Assembly: GCF_027244095.1 (NCBI RefSeq)
Contig: NC_069662.1
Location: 15,278,501-15,342,500, forward strand
Direction of reading: 5' to 3'
Origin: Hemicordylus capensis
Taxonomy: Eukaryota; Chordata; Lepidosauria; Squamata; Cordylidae
Length of the DNA stretch: 64,000 nucleotides
Shown piece after piece: positions 27,435-38,290 of this stretch. The notes beneath the pieces were generated by a model. It saw nothing but the letters and a program-made list of their open reading frames with translations. It ran no database searches and was not told the origin of the DNA. The position numbers were made by a program, and so were the translations under genes. The first letter of the stretch is position 1, and the number at the start of each line of letters is the position of its first letter.

Positions 27435-28405
27435 AAAGCTGCCTCTTGGTGGGCCAAGCCCCTCTCAGCGGCCGGAAGAAGCTTGAATACATGCTCCACC
27501 CAGTTCCGCATGGATACACTCGTTCTCCTATGAACTCCTCAGAATGTGCTATGCTGTGCTACGAAAGCTCTCTTCTCCTCCCCTGGAAAGGAGCAGGGGT
27601 CGTTTTTCTTTTTCCTGTGCAGGACATCATCATTGTCTCCTCCGGGTTCTTCCAGTTCTTTCTTTGGGCATGCTCTGTGGTAAGCCACAGATCTCTTGGA
27701 CTCCAGATGGCGGAGAGAGGGCCTGTGGACAGATCTGTTCCTCCTTCCTAAATGGAACTATCGGAAGAAACAAAATGGCCCTGGGGTGCAGCAAGTTCAG
27801 TGTTTGCAGCCCCCCTGTACACACTGCCAACCCTACCCAGCCTCTTGTTCGTCCTGCATTCTGTTCCTTTCTGCTAATGGATACAAAGACATCAAGTGAG
27901 GGGAAAGCTTTTACTGTCGTGTGGACTGATCCCATTTGGCTCTCTCTCTTTTTCATCTGAAAGGGAAGACTTCCATGGCAGCCTGTGACACTGAAACATT
28001 TCCCCTTGTTACTTAACTCCTGGGGAAGGACTCACTTTATTGCACCCTGTTCAGGGAACCAAAAGCTACACAGCAGTCTTCAGGAAGAGAGGACTTTCTG
28101 TTGGGTACAGCACCCAAATGCCCTCATCTTGTGAGGAGAAGACTCTTGCAACACCAAGATGGGAGCTTTGCTGCCCATGGTGTGGATTCCAAAATGTCCT
28201 TCCTCTTCCCTAAATGATATTTTATTTCCGCCCTCCCCCTCAATCTTCCCATTGCCATTAATTGATTTTTTTTTAATTTCAGGGAGCAGGATGAGGGTGT
28301 TTTGCTCTCTGCTCCACACCTCTCTGCATTAGAGGATGGGGGAATCCCCCCCCCTTTTTTTTTTTGCTGTGATACTCCAATAAAAAAGGACAGATTCCAA
28401 AATCT
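27435..28405 (+). other. BCKDK: BCKDK 3' untranslated region
   Basis: Continuous unique-looking sequence without recognised repeats runs from the stop codon to the poly-A signal. Its end (about 15-25 bp past the signal) is an estimate. Confidence 0.65.
28379..28384 (+). terminator. BCKDK: BCKDK polyadenylation signal AATAAA
   Basis: A canonical AATAAA about 0.95 kb past the stop codon, just after a T-rich run. It is the first good candidate downstream of the coding sequence. Confidence 0.7.
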
Positions 28406-28409
28406 GGCG

Positions 28410-29005
28410 CCTGCCTGCCTGTTTGTCTCATGGGAAGGTGGTACATTGGGTGGCAACAGAGAAAATAGGTCTGTGTGTGTGTGTCAGTTAGAATTTGGCC
28501 ATGGAAGGGGTAGTGGTGGGTCTGGCTGAATCCTTGGTGAGGTGCAGTGTTCTCTAATTTTTTTCATCTGTGTGTGGAATTAGTTTTGTTCTGGGTGGCA
28601 GTATCAAGGCAATGTGTGCTCACAAGCATTCAGAGTGAGACCTTCCTGATTCAACGTGAGCAGGATGTAAGATTATCTGAGCAAACATTTTAAAAATGTG
28701 TCCGCTCAGCACATGCCTTGGAGCCCTGGTGAGGTACCTCTTTTATAGTGGCTATGGAGTACAGTATGTGCGTGCACATTGGGGTCCCTAAATCAGTGTT
28801 TCTCAATCAGTGTTACCCCGTCCAATGCACTGATGCAAGAGGAGCTCTCTTGCAGGAGACTGAATGTGCATCTAGTCTGTTTCCAGCAAGGCAAATACCC
28901 TCTGATATGACCGCAAGCAGGGGCTGAAGTTGACCCTCCCTGACAAGGCTCAAGCTTTATAATAAAGCTGCTGCCATCTTTTAAAAAACAAAACAAAACA
29001 TTTTT
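28410..29005. other. Unassigned intergenic sequence
   Basis: No gene or repeat recognised apart from a short A-rich run near 28982-29000. Confidence 0.3.
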
Positions 29006-29007
29006 TA

Positions 29008-29213
29008 TATCCCGTTCTTCCTCCAAGGAGCCCAGAGCAGTGTACTACATACTTGAGTTTATTCTCACAACAACCCTGTGAAGTAGGTTAGGCTGAGAGA
29101 TGCGTGACTGGCCCAGAGTCACCCAGCTAGTTTCATGGCTGAATGGGGATTTGAACTCGGGTCTCCCCGGTCCTAGTCCAGCACTTTAGCCACTACACCA
29201 TGCTGGCCCCAAT
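29008..29213 (-). repeat. tRNA-headed SINE, same family as 10806
   Basis: Reverse complement of the element at 10806-11054, with 'tgaactcgggtctccccggt' and 'gccactacaccatgctggcc' as the promoter end. Confidence 0.78.
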
Positions 29214-29455
29214 CTTGCAAGAAGGGCTGCTGCAGTTGTGGGATGCCCAATTGTGTGTGGTGTGAGAATCGACTGAAGGGTGTGTGGGAAGGGTGGAGGG
29301 TTGGGTTCCCACAGTATCCACCCAAATGCCTCCAGGAAGCACACAAGCAGGGCATGCAAATGGCGGCCATACCTCCTACTTGCCTTTCTCTGAGCAACTG
29401 TTCAGTGGTTTACTGCTTCTGAGCACGGAGGTTCCTTTTAGCTTTTATGGCTAAC

Positions 29456-29927
29456 TAGTATTTTTCAGCCCGTTATAATAACGGGCGCTAGTTCCCCCCC
29501 TTTATTTCTTCTTCCTCCGTCCCCCCCACCTGATTAAGGGCCAAATCGGCCCAAACAATTGCTGCCACGGCCGCCGCCTGCCCGCCCTCCCAGCTGCCCA
29601 AGTCATCCTCACTGGCCCCGGCATCCAACTTCCCCGGCCCCGGTGTCCTCTTCCCTCCCGCCTCCCAGAGTGCCGCCCAGAGTGCCGTCCCCGCCGGCCA
29701 GATTGCTGCCCGCCCAGCCCCGGTGTCCTCTTCCCTCCCGCCTCCCAGAGTGCCGGCCGGCAGCAATAGAACTGGCCAGCATGGCCGCCTGGTGTTGGTG
29801 GTCGTGTCTCCCTCGGACTGTTCTGGGCATGCGCTTTGCGCATGCCCAGAACAGCCCAGGGAGACACGGACGCAGACCCCAGCGTTCGAAAGGCACGGAC
29901 ACTCACTTAGCGGATTATTATAGAGGA
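29456..29927 (+). mobile_element. GC-rich non-autonomous element of unknown class, copy 2
   Basis: It starts 'actagtatttttcagcccgt' with the hairpin half 'aataacgggcgctag' and ends 'attattatagaggat'. The body is very GC-rich. Inside it, a roughly 38-bp block around 'ccccggtgtcctcttccctc' is repeated near 29638 and 29718. Confidence 0.62.
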
Positions 29928-29936
29928 TAACCATTG

Positions 29937-30690
29937 ATAATACCTATCCTTCATGAAATAGATTAATCAGCTTTTTAAAACCCAATTTAGGCTAGTGGCT
30001 ATGGCCATATATTGTGACAGCAAATCCTATGCATTACATGTGTGAAGACGTAGTTCTGTCTATCCTGAACATCCTGCCAATTGATTTAATTGGATCATTC
30101 CCATGTTCTAGTATTAGGAGAAAATACTAGAAGGAGAGGGAAACCTCTTTCGCCACACCATGAGGAATTTCATACACTTCTATCATGCCCCCTTCAGATA
30201 GGCCTAATCTTTAGTGTCTTCTTAGGCGGGGAGTTACTCCAGCCTCCTGTTCATTTTGGTTTTCCTCTTCTGCAACTTTTCCTGCTCTACGATATCTTCT
30301 TTAAGATGGGGTGAAGAAAATTATGCAAGATATTCCAAATATGGCTGCTCCACATAGATGTGTATATAAAGGCATTACAACATGAAGTTTTATTTTCAGT
30401 TTCCAACATAGACTTCACTTATCCCTTTTCTCAACTGTTTTTCGTGGAGTCACTTTTGTTGACCCTGTAGTCCAAAGATCTATTTTATGATTCGCCATCA
30501 CCGTTCTGTTGCTTATTTTTGCAATCTGAAGAGATCCCTTGGAGCTTTTTGCTGCCTGCTTCGTTTTTCACTATCCTGAATAATTTGGTGTCATCCACGA
30601 ATTTGACCGCTTTGTTGTTCACCTGAAAATCCAGATTATTTATGAACAAATTAAATTGCACCAATTCCAATCAGATTTTGAGGAAACCGT
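29937..30690 (-). mobile_element. Old CR1 LINE fragment
   Basis: The minus strand reads 'QFNLFINNLDFQVN' and 'AVKFVDDTKLFRIVKN', the CR1 reverse-transcriptase A-D-D region, with heavy decay. CR1 ORF2 downstream pieces lie near 30100-30300. Confidence 0.6.
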
Positions 30691-30839
30691 TTGCTCATTT
30701 GCTGCCATCATGTGAACTGGCTGTTCACTCTTACCCTTTGCTTCCTATTCTTTAACCAGTACAAATTATTATTAATAAATATTTTAAATATTAAAATAAC
30801 TTAAAATCCATTGGTTTGGAGAGGCTTTTTAATGTGTTT

Positions 30840-31012
30840 TATTACAGCCCTGGTGGGTTTTTAATTTTAATTTAATTGTCTTTATTCTACATTGTTTTAT
30901 TTTGTAAAATTTTATATTACTTTTATTCTATTGTTTTGAGCCATCCCAAGCAGTATTGTACTGGAGGGGCAGGATAGAAATATTTTTAATAATAATAATA
31001 ATAATAATAATA
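30840..31012 (+). mobile_element. LINE tail with (AAT)n
   Basis: AT-rich 3' UTR, 'ttgagccatcccaagcagt' and 'aggggcaggatagaaat', ending in (AAT)n at about 30983-31012. L2-like end pattern. Confidence 0.45.
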
Positions 31013-31175
31013 AATGTCCATAGGAAGACACAAACACCCCCGCCTTATCCCATGACTACAAAGTTAGCTCAGATGCAGTGACTTGGTCCTACAACCTCCC
31101 CTCCTGTTTTGATAACAATTTTCATGCAAGAAAACAAAAAAAAACCCTTCCATTCTTTTAAGCCAGCAATCACCA

Positions 31176-31750
31176 GAACATCCTTTTTACATTTGATGTG
31201 TTTAACCCACAGTACTAGCTTTATTTGCACACAGTTCTGGTCTATGGTGAGACCACATTTGGAGTACTGTGTACCTTTTGGGTCCCCATATCTCAAAAAC
31301 GATATTGTAGAACTGGGAAAGGTGCAGAAGAGGACAACCAAGACGATCGGAGCCTGGAGCACCTTCCTTACAAGGCAAGGCTAGAGCATCTGGGGCTTTT
31401 TATTTCAGAGAAGAGGCAACTACGGGGAGACATGATAGAGGTGTATAAAATTATGCATGGAGTAGAGAGAGTGGACAGAAATTTTTCTCCCTCTCTCACA
31501 ACACCAGAAGAACCAGAGGTCATCCCATTAAACTGAAGGCTGGGAAATTTGGGACCTACAAAAGGAAGTACGCTTTCACATAATGCTTAATTATAACCTA
31601 TGGAATTCTCTACCACGGGATGTGGTGATGGCCACTGGCTTGCATGGTTTTTAAAGGGGCTTAGACAAATTCATGGAGGACACGTCTATCCTTGGCTACT
31701 AGTCTGGTGTCTATGAGCCACCTCCGGCCTCAGAGGCAAGATGCCTCTCA
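31176..31750 (+). mobile_element. CR1 LINE, truncated at both ends
   Basis: It encodes 'SMVRPHLEYCVPFGSPYL' and 'EKRQLRGDMIEVYKIMHGV', the C-terminal part of CR1 ORF2, with frame breaks. The 3' end is cut inside the region after ORF2. Confidence 0.8.
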
Positions 31751-31769
31751 GTGGAAGGCCTCTTCTTCT

Positions 31770-32297
31770 TCTTCCACCAAGGCTGGCAGCTGAGTTACCA
31801 CTTGGTGCAAGCACCATCCACCACCCCTCCACTATGCTCACCACCTGAGTTGCTACTAGGCGCAAGAGTTGCCTGGCAGCTGGGTTGCTGCTGTGCCTGA
31901 GAGCACCTGCCGGCCCGCCCCTGAGCCCAGCAGTGGAGTGGCTGCTGGACGTAAGGGGGTGCTGCCTGCTGCTCCCTTCAATGTTCCCAGGAACTGCTGA
32001 GTGCATGGGCCACATACTGCCCCTTTGGTATACAAAACAGCTGGGTTGCCGTTGGGCACGAAGTCGCCTGCTGTGGATCCTCCAAGCCCAGTGACCTGGT
32101 GGGCATTGCTTGGACAAAAGGGGGGCTGGTTGCTGCCGCCGCCGGTCCCTGAGAGCTGGGGTGCCAGTGGATGTGAGGGCTGCCTTTTAGATGGTGAGCC
32201 TCTTGGGCATAGGGAGCCATCCTATTTATTTGTGTGTTCTTTCTTTATGTCAACTGCTTTGAAAACTTTTGTTGAAAAGCGGTATATAAATATTTTA

Positions 32298-32371
<74 letters not shown>

Positions 32372-32660
32372 GTACGTTTATGTTACTGACTGCACACTCC
32401 ACCATCCCTGAGAGCTGGGTGGCCACTGCACCCAAGGGCTGCCCAAAGCTGCCGCCTCCAATGCGCTTGGCAGATAAAATGCCCCTGGATATGAGTCCCA
32501 CCCACCCCCGAAAGTGGGGGCTCAGTGGCAGAGAAGGAGGCAGTAATGGGAAATGCCTGAAACGCTCAGACATAGGGCATGCCCCTTTCCCCACTGTCTC
32601 CTGCTTCTTCTTCCACATGAGATCAGGCGTTGGGCCAGGGGATGGAGATCGCCAATACAA
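31770..32660. repeat. Degenerate minisatellite with (TA)n(CA)n
   Basis: Words such as 'gagagctggg', 'gcagctgggttgc' and 'cgcaagagttgcctggc' recur roughly every 50-65 bp. A LINE-like tail and a (TA)n(CA)n microsatellite at 32298-32371 interrupt the array. Confidence 0.45.
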
Positions 32661-32689
32661 GGACCAAGACTCACTGCCAGTCTATCTAT

Positions 32690-33000
32690 TTATTTAAAAC
32701 ATTTATACTCCTCTCCTCCAGTACACTACTGTACAGGGCAGCTCACAACATTAATAAAATAAATATAATATAAACAACAACAACCACCCACCCACCCATG
32801 AGGCCCTGAGCCCCTCAGCCATACATTCACAACGCAGCTGCAAGCCAGAAGTTTTGGTGAGGTACTGGTTAAAAATTATCAAAGGAAGTCTCTTTTTGCT
32901 TTCACTTCCTCCCACACTCAGAGCCTTTACAGGAAAGGCGGGTAGCAGTTTGTTTTCTTTTAACAAGACTCAGCTGATCTTCTTGGGAACAGAAGGTATG
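32690..33000 (-). mobile_element. Possible LINE tail, reversed
   Basis: The order 'tatttatttaaaacattta', 'ctcctctcctccag', 'agggcagctcacaacatta' and an AT-rich tail suits the reverse of an L2-like 3' UTR. Confidence 0.35.
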
Positions 33001-34369
33001 TTCTTTTGGTTAATCCGTTGAGAAAAATCATTTAGGATGACTCCTGAGTTTGACTTGAAGGTGCGATCCATTTGTAATGTTTATAGACTGCCCCTATTTT
33101 GGGAACTCTCTTACCGTTAAAGTAGGAAACATTGTCTGTTGTGGGGAACCGGCAGGGAGGGTCACCTCCTGCCCTCAGCGAGGGCTCTTGGGCCTCACCC
33201 AAGTTCCTTAAAATCCTCGGTGGCACTGCCACCAGTCTCTGATGAGACAAATAACATTAGAATCTTCCCTGTTTGAACTAAAACTGGGGTGTCCTCAAAA
33301 CATAGCAAAATGCCTCAAAACTCTTGAAGAGCGTGTAAGCCAGAGCGGGAACACGGGGCAGCAGGAGAGAGAAAGTTCAAAACAAATGTTTGTTGTTTGT
33401 TTAAGTAAGTATAAAAAGCAGGAGTTACAGGCAAACAAGGCAAAATGGTCAGAATGCACAAGTTTGGTACCTTTCTTCCTGTCTGGTGTTTAGACAGGAG
33501 GCTCAGTAGATCTTGGCTCTTACATTGCAGCTCAGGAAACAAAAGCTGGCATCATGGTGAACTCTGCATGCTCCTAGGAGCCGTGCAGCGTGAACTCAGC
33601 TAACAAAGCTAAGCTAACACAGAAGGTGACACTCAGGAGTCAGTAGCTCCCAAACCTGTTCTCTTCTATAGACTACCCACAAAAGGTGGTGTTTGCCTTT
33701 ACAGGGAAGAAATTTGCAAATAGTCTAGCATGGAAAAGAGATGCAGCCAAGTGCTAATTAAAATCTTCCTCTTGTTTTTGGACAGTCATCCTAGCAGGAT
33801 AGGGATTCAATTGCTCCAAACACTGAATTCAAAGGATAATGTTTCTCCCTGATTTTAGCACATTAGACAATAGGAGCATCCCCTTGCATGATGGTTTTGC
33901 GTACTGACTCGTTAGGCAGCAGCTTCCTGAGTTCTGATGGAAGCACTTTGACCTAACAGAGCTGAAATTGTATCTTGGCCTGCTAGTCCTGGCTGGTGTG
34001 TTTCATGCCAGGCAAGAAGCACTACATGCCTGTGGCCAATACATCTGGGGCCTTCCTATTTCTGTGCCATGATGCAGCTGAGATTATTTGAGGCCATCAC
34101 AAGCAAATTAAGATTAGACGACAAAGACGCATGACAGGAGAGAAGAGTGATTGCCAAGCTGGCAGCCATTAAAGAAATCTGGGCCTTGTTTGTGCAGCAG
34201 CTGCAATACAGCTACTTTACTGGGTCTGACCAGCAGTTGATGAGCAACTGTTAGGTTTCTGAGGTGCTGTCCCTTCAGGCAACACATTCCAAGCAAGACA
34301 AAGAAGTACTGTTTGAAATTAAGGTGGTGCTGTGATTCAAAAACCATCCTACCCACTGGCAGGGAATGT
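33001..34369. other. Unassigned intergenic sequence
   Basis: No coding, RNA or repeat family recognised. Short frames on both strands have no domains. Confidence 0.3.
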
Positions 34370-34950
34370 CTTTATTTATTTATTTATCTATTTATACCAC
34401 CTGACATGTGCATCCCTAGGTACACACCTTAAAATACAATAAATATAAAAACAGAATAAAATGGTTTAAACAATTCTAGTATAAAATCAATAAAAATAAT
34501 GAAAAGCCTGAGAGAACAGCTGTGTCTTAAGAACCTTTTAAATTTTTTGACAGGGAGTGCATTCCAGAGCCCTTGGGCAGACTCAGAGAAGACCCAGTCA
34601 TGGGTCTTGTAAAAGGGGCAAGAGAGGAGCACATGCTCTGTGGCTTCTACCTCCCCAGTGTCACAGGAGCAAAGTTTTTCTGTGATTGGGAGCTGTCTGT
34701 ATTTGCCTTCTAGCCCTGTGGAGAGGAGGGCATGACAACGGGCAAGGGAGAAAGCCCTTCTGTGGCTTGGGATTTCCAGCTGTGTCAATACAGCGGGGGA
34801 GACAGTGAATTGGAGTCTTTCCAAGGACAATAAGCCTGGTGCCCTGCCAAGGTCAGCCTGGTGCTCAGTGTCCAAAATCCTCTGTTTGATGACCATTTTT
34901 GCCTGTAGCAAGTAGGAGGGCAGGGGAGAAGCCCAGTCACAATAAGCCCA
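34370..34950 (-). mobile_element. LINE 3' part (third LINE group)
   Basis: The minus strand encodes 'SHRRAFSLARCHALLSTGLE' and the Cys/His motif 'LCSCDTGEVEATEHVLLSC'. It is the counterpart of 'PCPCGLGDVENVHVLLHC' in the LINE at 56887-58848. Confidence 0.65.
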
Positions 34951-34959
34951 GTATTTATT

Positions 34960-35247
34960 TATTTTATTTTATTTTATTGTGGAACGTGTTCCCTGCTGAG
35001 TTACGATCATCCCCATCTCTGGCTGTTTTTAAAAAGCATTTGAAAACCTTTCTTTCTTTTTTTTAACCCAAGCCTTCTCAGGTTTTTAATTAAAAATACT
35101 GTTTGTTAATTTTATGGTTTTTAAATTATTGTATTGTTTTAACTTTTATATATGTGTTATATGTTGCATTGTTTTAATTTTTATATATGTTTTAATTGTT
35201 AGCCGCCCAGAGACGTATGTTTGGGCGGGATATAAATTTAATCAATC
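34960..35247 (+). mobile_element. L2-like LINE 3' UTR
   Basis: AT-rich UTR ending 'agccgcccagagacgtatg', then 'gggcgggatataaattt' and a (AATC/AATA) tail, the usual L2-like end in squamates. Confidence 0.6.
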
Positions 35248-35480
35248 AATAAATAAGATTTCTATACCACTCTTCCAAAAATGGCTCAGGGCAGTTTACA
35301 CAGAGAAATAATAAATAAATAAGATGGATCCCTGTGTCCCCGAAGGGCTAAAAAATCTAAAAAGCAACATCAGATAGACACCAGCAACAGTCACTGGAGG
35401 TAGTGTGCTGAGGGTGGATAGGGCCCCTTTATTCCAGACTGCCCATTTCCAGGAGGGTTGGAAATTGTCCTGTAGGGTCA
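35248..35480 (+). repeat. Interspersed repeat, same family as 7671
   Basis: It shares 'tataccactctt', 'agatagacaccagcaacag' and 'tcactggaggtagtgtgctg' layout with 7671-7860, and is better preserved here. Confidence 0.6.
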
Positions 35481-36351
35481 GAGGGGCCCGGCCCTGAGGG
35501 CTAGTTTGAGCCAGTGGTTGAGAACGGTCACCCACTCCCTGGCCTCAACTTTTACCATACCAGATTCCAGGCGTAGGGGAGCATTGGAGACACTTGCACA
35601 TTGGAGCAAGGCACTTGTAGGGCCACTCCCAGGAATTTAGACTGGACACATGCTAGTGAGGCAAGATTGGAGTGGGGTTCCGGGTGGTCAGTATAGAGTA
35701 GTTAAGCCAGTAACTTGGCCTCAAATAGTTTGTGCTGCTGGTACATAATGGCCACCTCTAGTCCGTAAGAACTTCTGGATGGCAGAGGAGTTTCCCTCGC
35801 TGGATAAGATAACCCTGTCCTAACAGTTATGTGTGTGGGTTATCCTTCCTCCTCTGAATTCTGCTTCCCACTACACTAGCAGTGAAAAAGCAATGCCTCC
35901 AAAGCGAATGCTGCTGGGGAAGGAGGGGGGAGGAACCTGGAGATACTGTAAGTAAGATTCGGTGGTGGCAGCCAGCAGGGGGTGGTCTTGTTTTTGCTTT
36001 GCAGGACTATTTCCAAGCAGGAACAGTCCATTTGCACAGACAGAACTTGGAATTTCAACAGCATTCAGGCTTAACTCTTAAAGAGCCACAACTGTTCTTA
36101 ACACACCCTAGTGGTGGCAATAGCACAGCACTGGGAGCCTTTCCAGGGCATAACTAAGTCATGTTGAATCCCTGGAATGTCAGTAGAATTGGGAATGAAT
36201 TCTTCCTGAGCCTCTGGACAAGCACTTCTAGTCAAAGCTGACTATACTGAGACAAAAAGTGATTCAGTGTAAGGCAGATCCTGAGAGCCTCAACAAGTTC
36301 TGATTCTCTTCTTCTCTGATCCCATAAGCAGAATGTTTTTTCCATACACAG
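35481..36351. other. Upstream of the CARD exon, gene copy 1
   Basis: The last 180 bp match the sequence upstream of the second CARD exon ('gaatgaattc', 'actgagaca', 'ccatacacag'). No TATA-type promoter equal to that at 54509 was found here. Elsewhere unassigned. Confidence 0.35.
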
Positions 36352-36647
36352 ATTTTTGGATTTGTCAACAATGTCAGCCAAGGAGATTATTCAGCAAAGG
36401 AGAAAACAATTAACTGAAATCATTCAGAAGGACCTAGCACGGGTTTTAGATGACTTGCTGTCCAGGTCTGTCATCACAGAGGAAGAATATGAAGACTTGG
36501 ACAAAATGGAGGAAGATGCCACAGCCACAAAGAAAAGTGAGAAACTGCTGCTTCTGGTACAGAACAAGGGGGAAAGCGCCTGCTGCCAGTTCCTGGAGTG
36601 GGTGGAAATTGCATATCCGGGTTCGAAGCAGGCTCTGCAGAGTTCAG
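36352..36647 (+). CDS. CARD exon, gene copy 1
   Basis: Acceptor 'ccatacacag' ends at 36351, the ATG is at 36371 and the donor is 'tcag|gtgagt' at 36648. It encodes 92 residues: 'EIIQQRRKQLTEIIQKDLAR', 'VLDDLLSRSVITEEEYEDL', then 'KLLLLVQNKGESACCQFLEW'. The six-helix pattern with the late 'KG..AC..FL' block is typical of caspase-1, ICEBERG and NLRC4 CARDs. It ends in phase 1, as a movable N-terminal domain would. Confidence 0.88.
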
Positions 36648-38249
36648 GTGAGTCTTTCTTAGTGTTCTTCCACAGCCTCAAAGAAAGTTAGGTTCTCACA
36701 ACATCCATGCGGGATGACAAACTATTGTTCTCACATTGCAGGTCAGGACCAAAAGGCACTGCAGATGGGGGAGCTGCAGTCAGAATCCAGCCCAGGTGAG
36801 CTTTGGATTTGGCACCTTGCTAGAAAACCAGACCATCAGAAGAAATTCATTGCATCTCCTTGCATGACACGGGTGCATGACATCACATGCAAAAGGGGTG
36901 TGCCAGGTCTTGGGGGGGCCCACGTGAGCCCTTCAGAACTCATCCCCAGCCAGCGTTTGTGTAAACCTGTGTGTGCCTAAATTCTGTGCAGCTGCATGTA
37001 AGATGAGGTCTGAGCTGGTTTGAGTTATCGGTATGATGAAGACCCCAACATTATATTTTGTATTACTTATATATTATCTTTATTGTGATTTGTACTGTCT
37101 TTCGTTTGTGTTGGGTCAATGACCGTAATAAAGTATCTGTCTATCTCTGGCCAATGGGGCACCACAGGAGGCAGGCATAGCAAGCTTCTTGTTTTGCTTT
37201 GGTGTTGCCTTGTGTGCCCAGGTATAGGACAGCCAGGCAAAGGACATGTGTGCACATGCATGGCACCCACAGATCCAGGGGCATAGATAAGAGAGAGGGA
37301 GCCCATGTTTGCCCCTCTCTCTGGTGGTCCCTCGGAGTGAGGGAGATAATGGAGAAGATTGGGAGGGGTGGAGCCCGGGGGCCCTCAGGAACCTGGGGGT
37401 CTGGGTTCTTTGAACCCATTCACTCAGTTATAGCTACAGCCCTGCACAGATCCCCTGGAAATGCCATTTTCAGTCTGATTTTTTTTCATGGACTCTCCCC
37501 TGGTGTTTTAGCACTCTAACAGCAATGCACCAGGGCAATGAGAAGTTCCAATTACTGTGACAGAGCACAATATATATAGCAGATGTCATGGTCGGGGGGG
37601 GGGCATCATGCATGTACACACACATGTCCTTCCATACCTGGACACAGGAGACAACATCAGTGGTAAGCAAGGAGCTTGCTGTGTCTGCCTCCTCCCACCC
37701 TCCAGGGGCCACCAATGGAGTCTGCAACCTAGGAAAAAACTGAACAGTGTAGAGAGTTTTCTCACCCCCTCCCTCCCTCCCTCCCAGACCGAGAAACCTG
37801 CTATGTATTTTGTGCATGTCCTTCACCTTTATGTCCTGTACCTGGGCTTTTATCTTGCACTTTATGAAAGTAGCTGGTCCTTCCTGTTATCCTGGTGCAC
37901 AGCTCTTAGAGAGTGCCAGAACACAGAGAAAAATGATATCTCTATCTAATCTATCTATCTTCCACAGGCACCACTCACATACACACACACACACACACGC
38001 ATCCTTCGCCCTTCTGCCTGTACCTGGGTACAGCTGAATAGGAAGCAAGAAGCTTGCCACATCTGCCTCCTCTGGCACCCCATTGGCCATTAAAGGAGTC
38101 CGCAACCTGGGAAAGTACTGCCAATGAAAGCAGAGATAAGCTTCCTGCCCGCAATCCCCCTCCACAGACCATGAAGCCTGCTTTGTATTTTGTGTTCGAC
38201 ACTTCCCATTGGTTTGTTGTGCTGCTGTCCATGTGCAAGAAAAACCCAC

Positions 38250-38290
<41 letters not shown>

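Noticed and set aside
33001-34369. Possible LTR or retroviral remnant
   Set aside because: A TATA-like word exists near 33410, but no protein domain, paired terminal repeat or primer-binding site was recognised. No provirus was recognised anywhere in the window.
38250-38290. CRISPR-like array
   Set aside because: Simple (CTAT)n microsatellite in a vertebrate intron.
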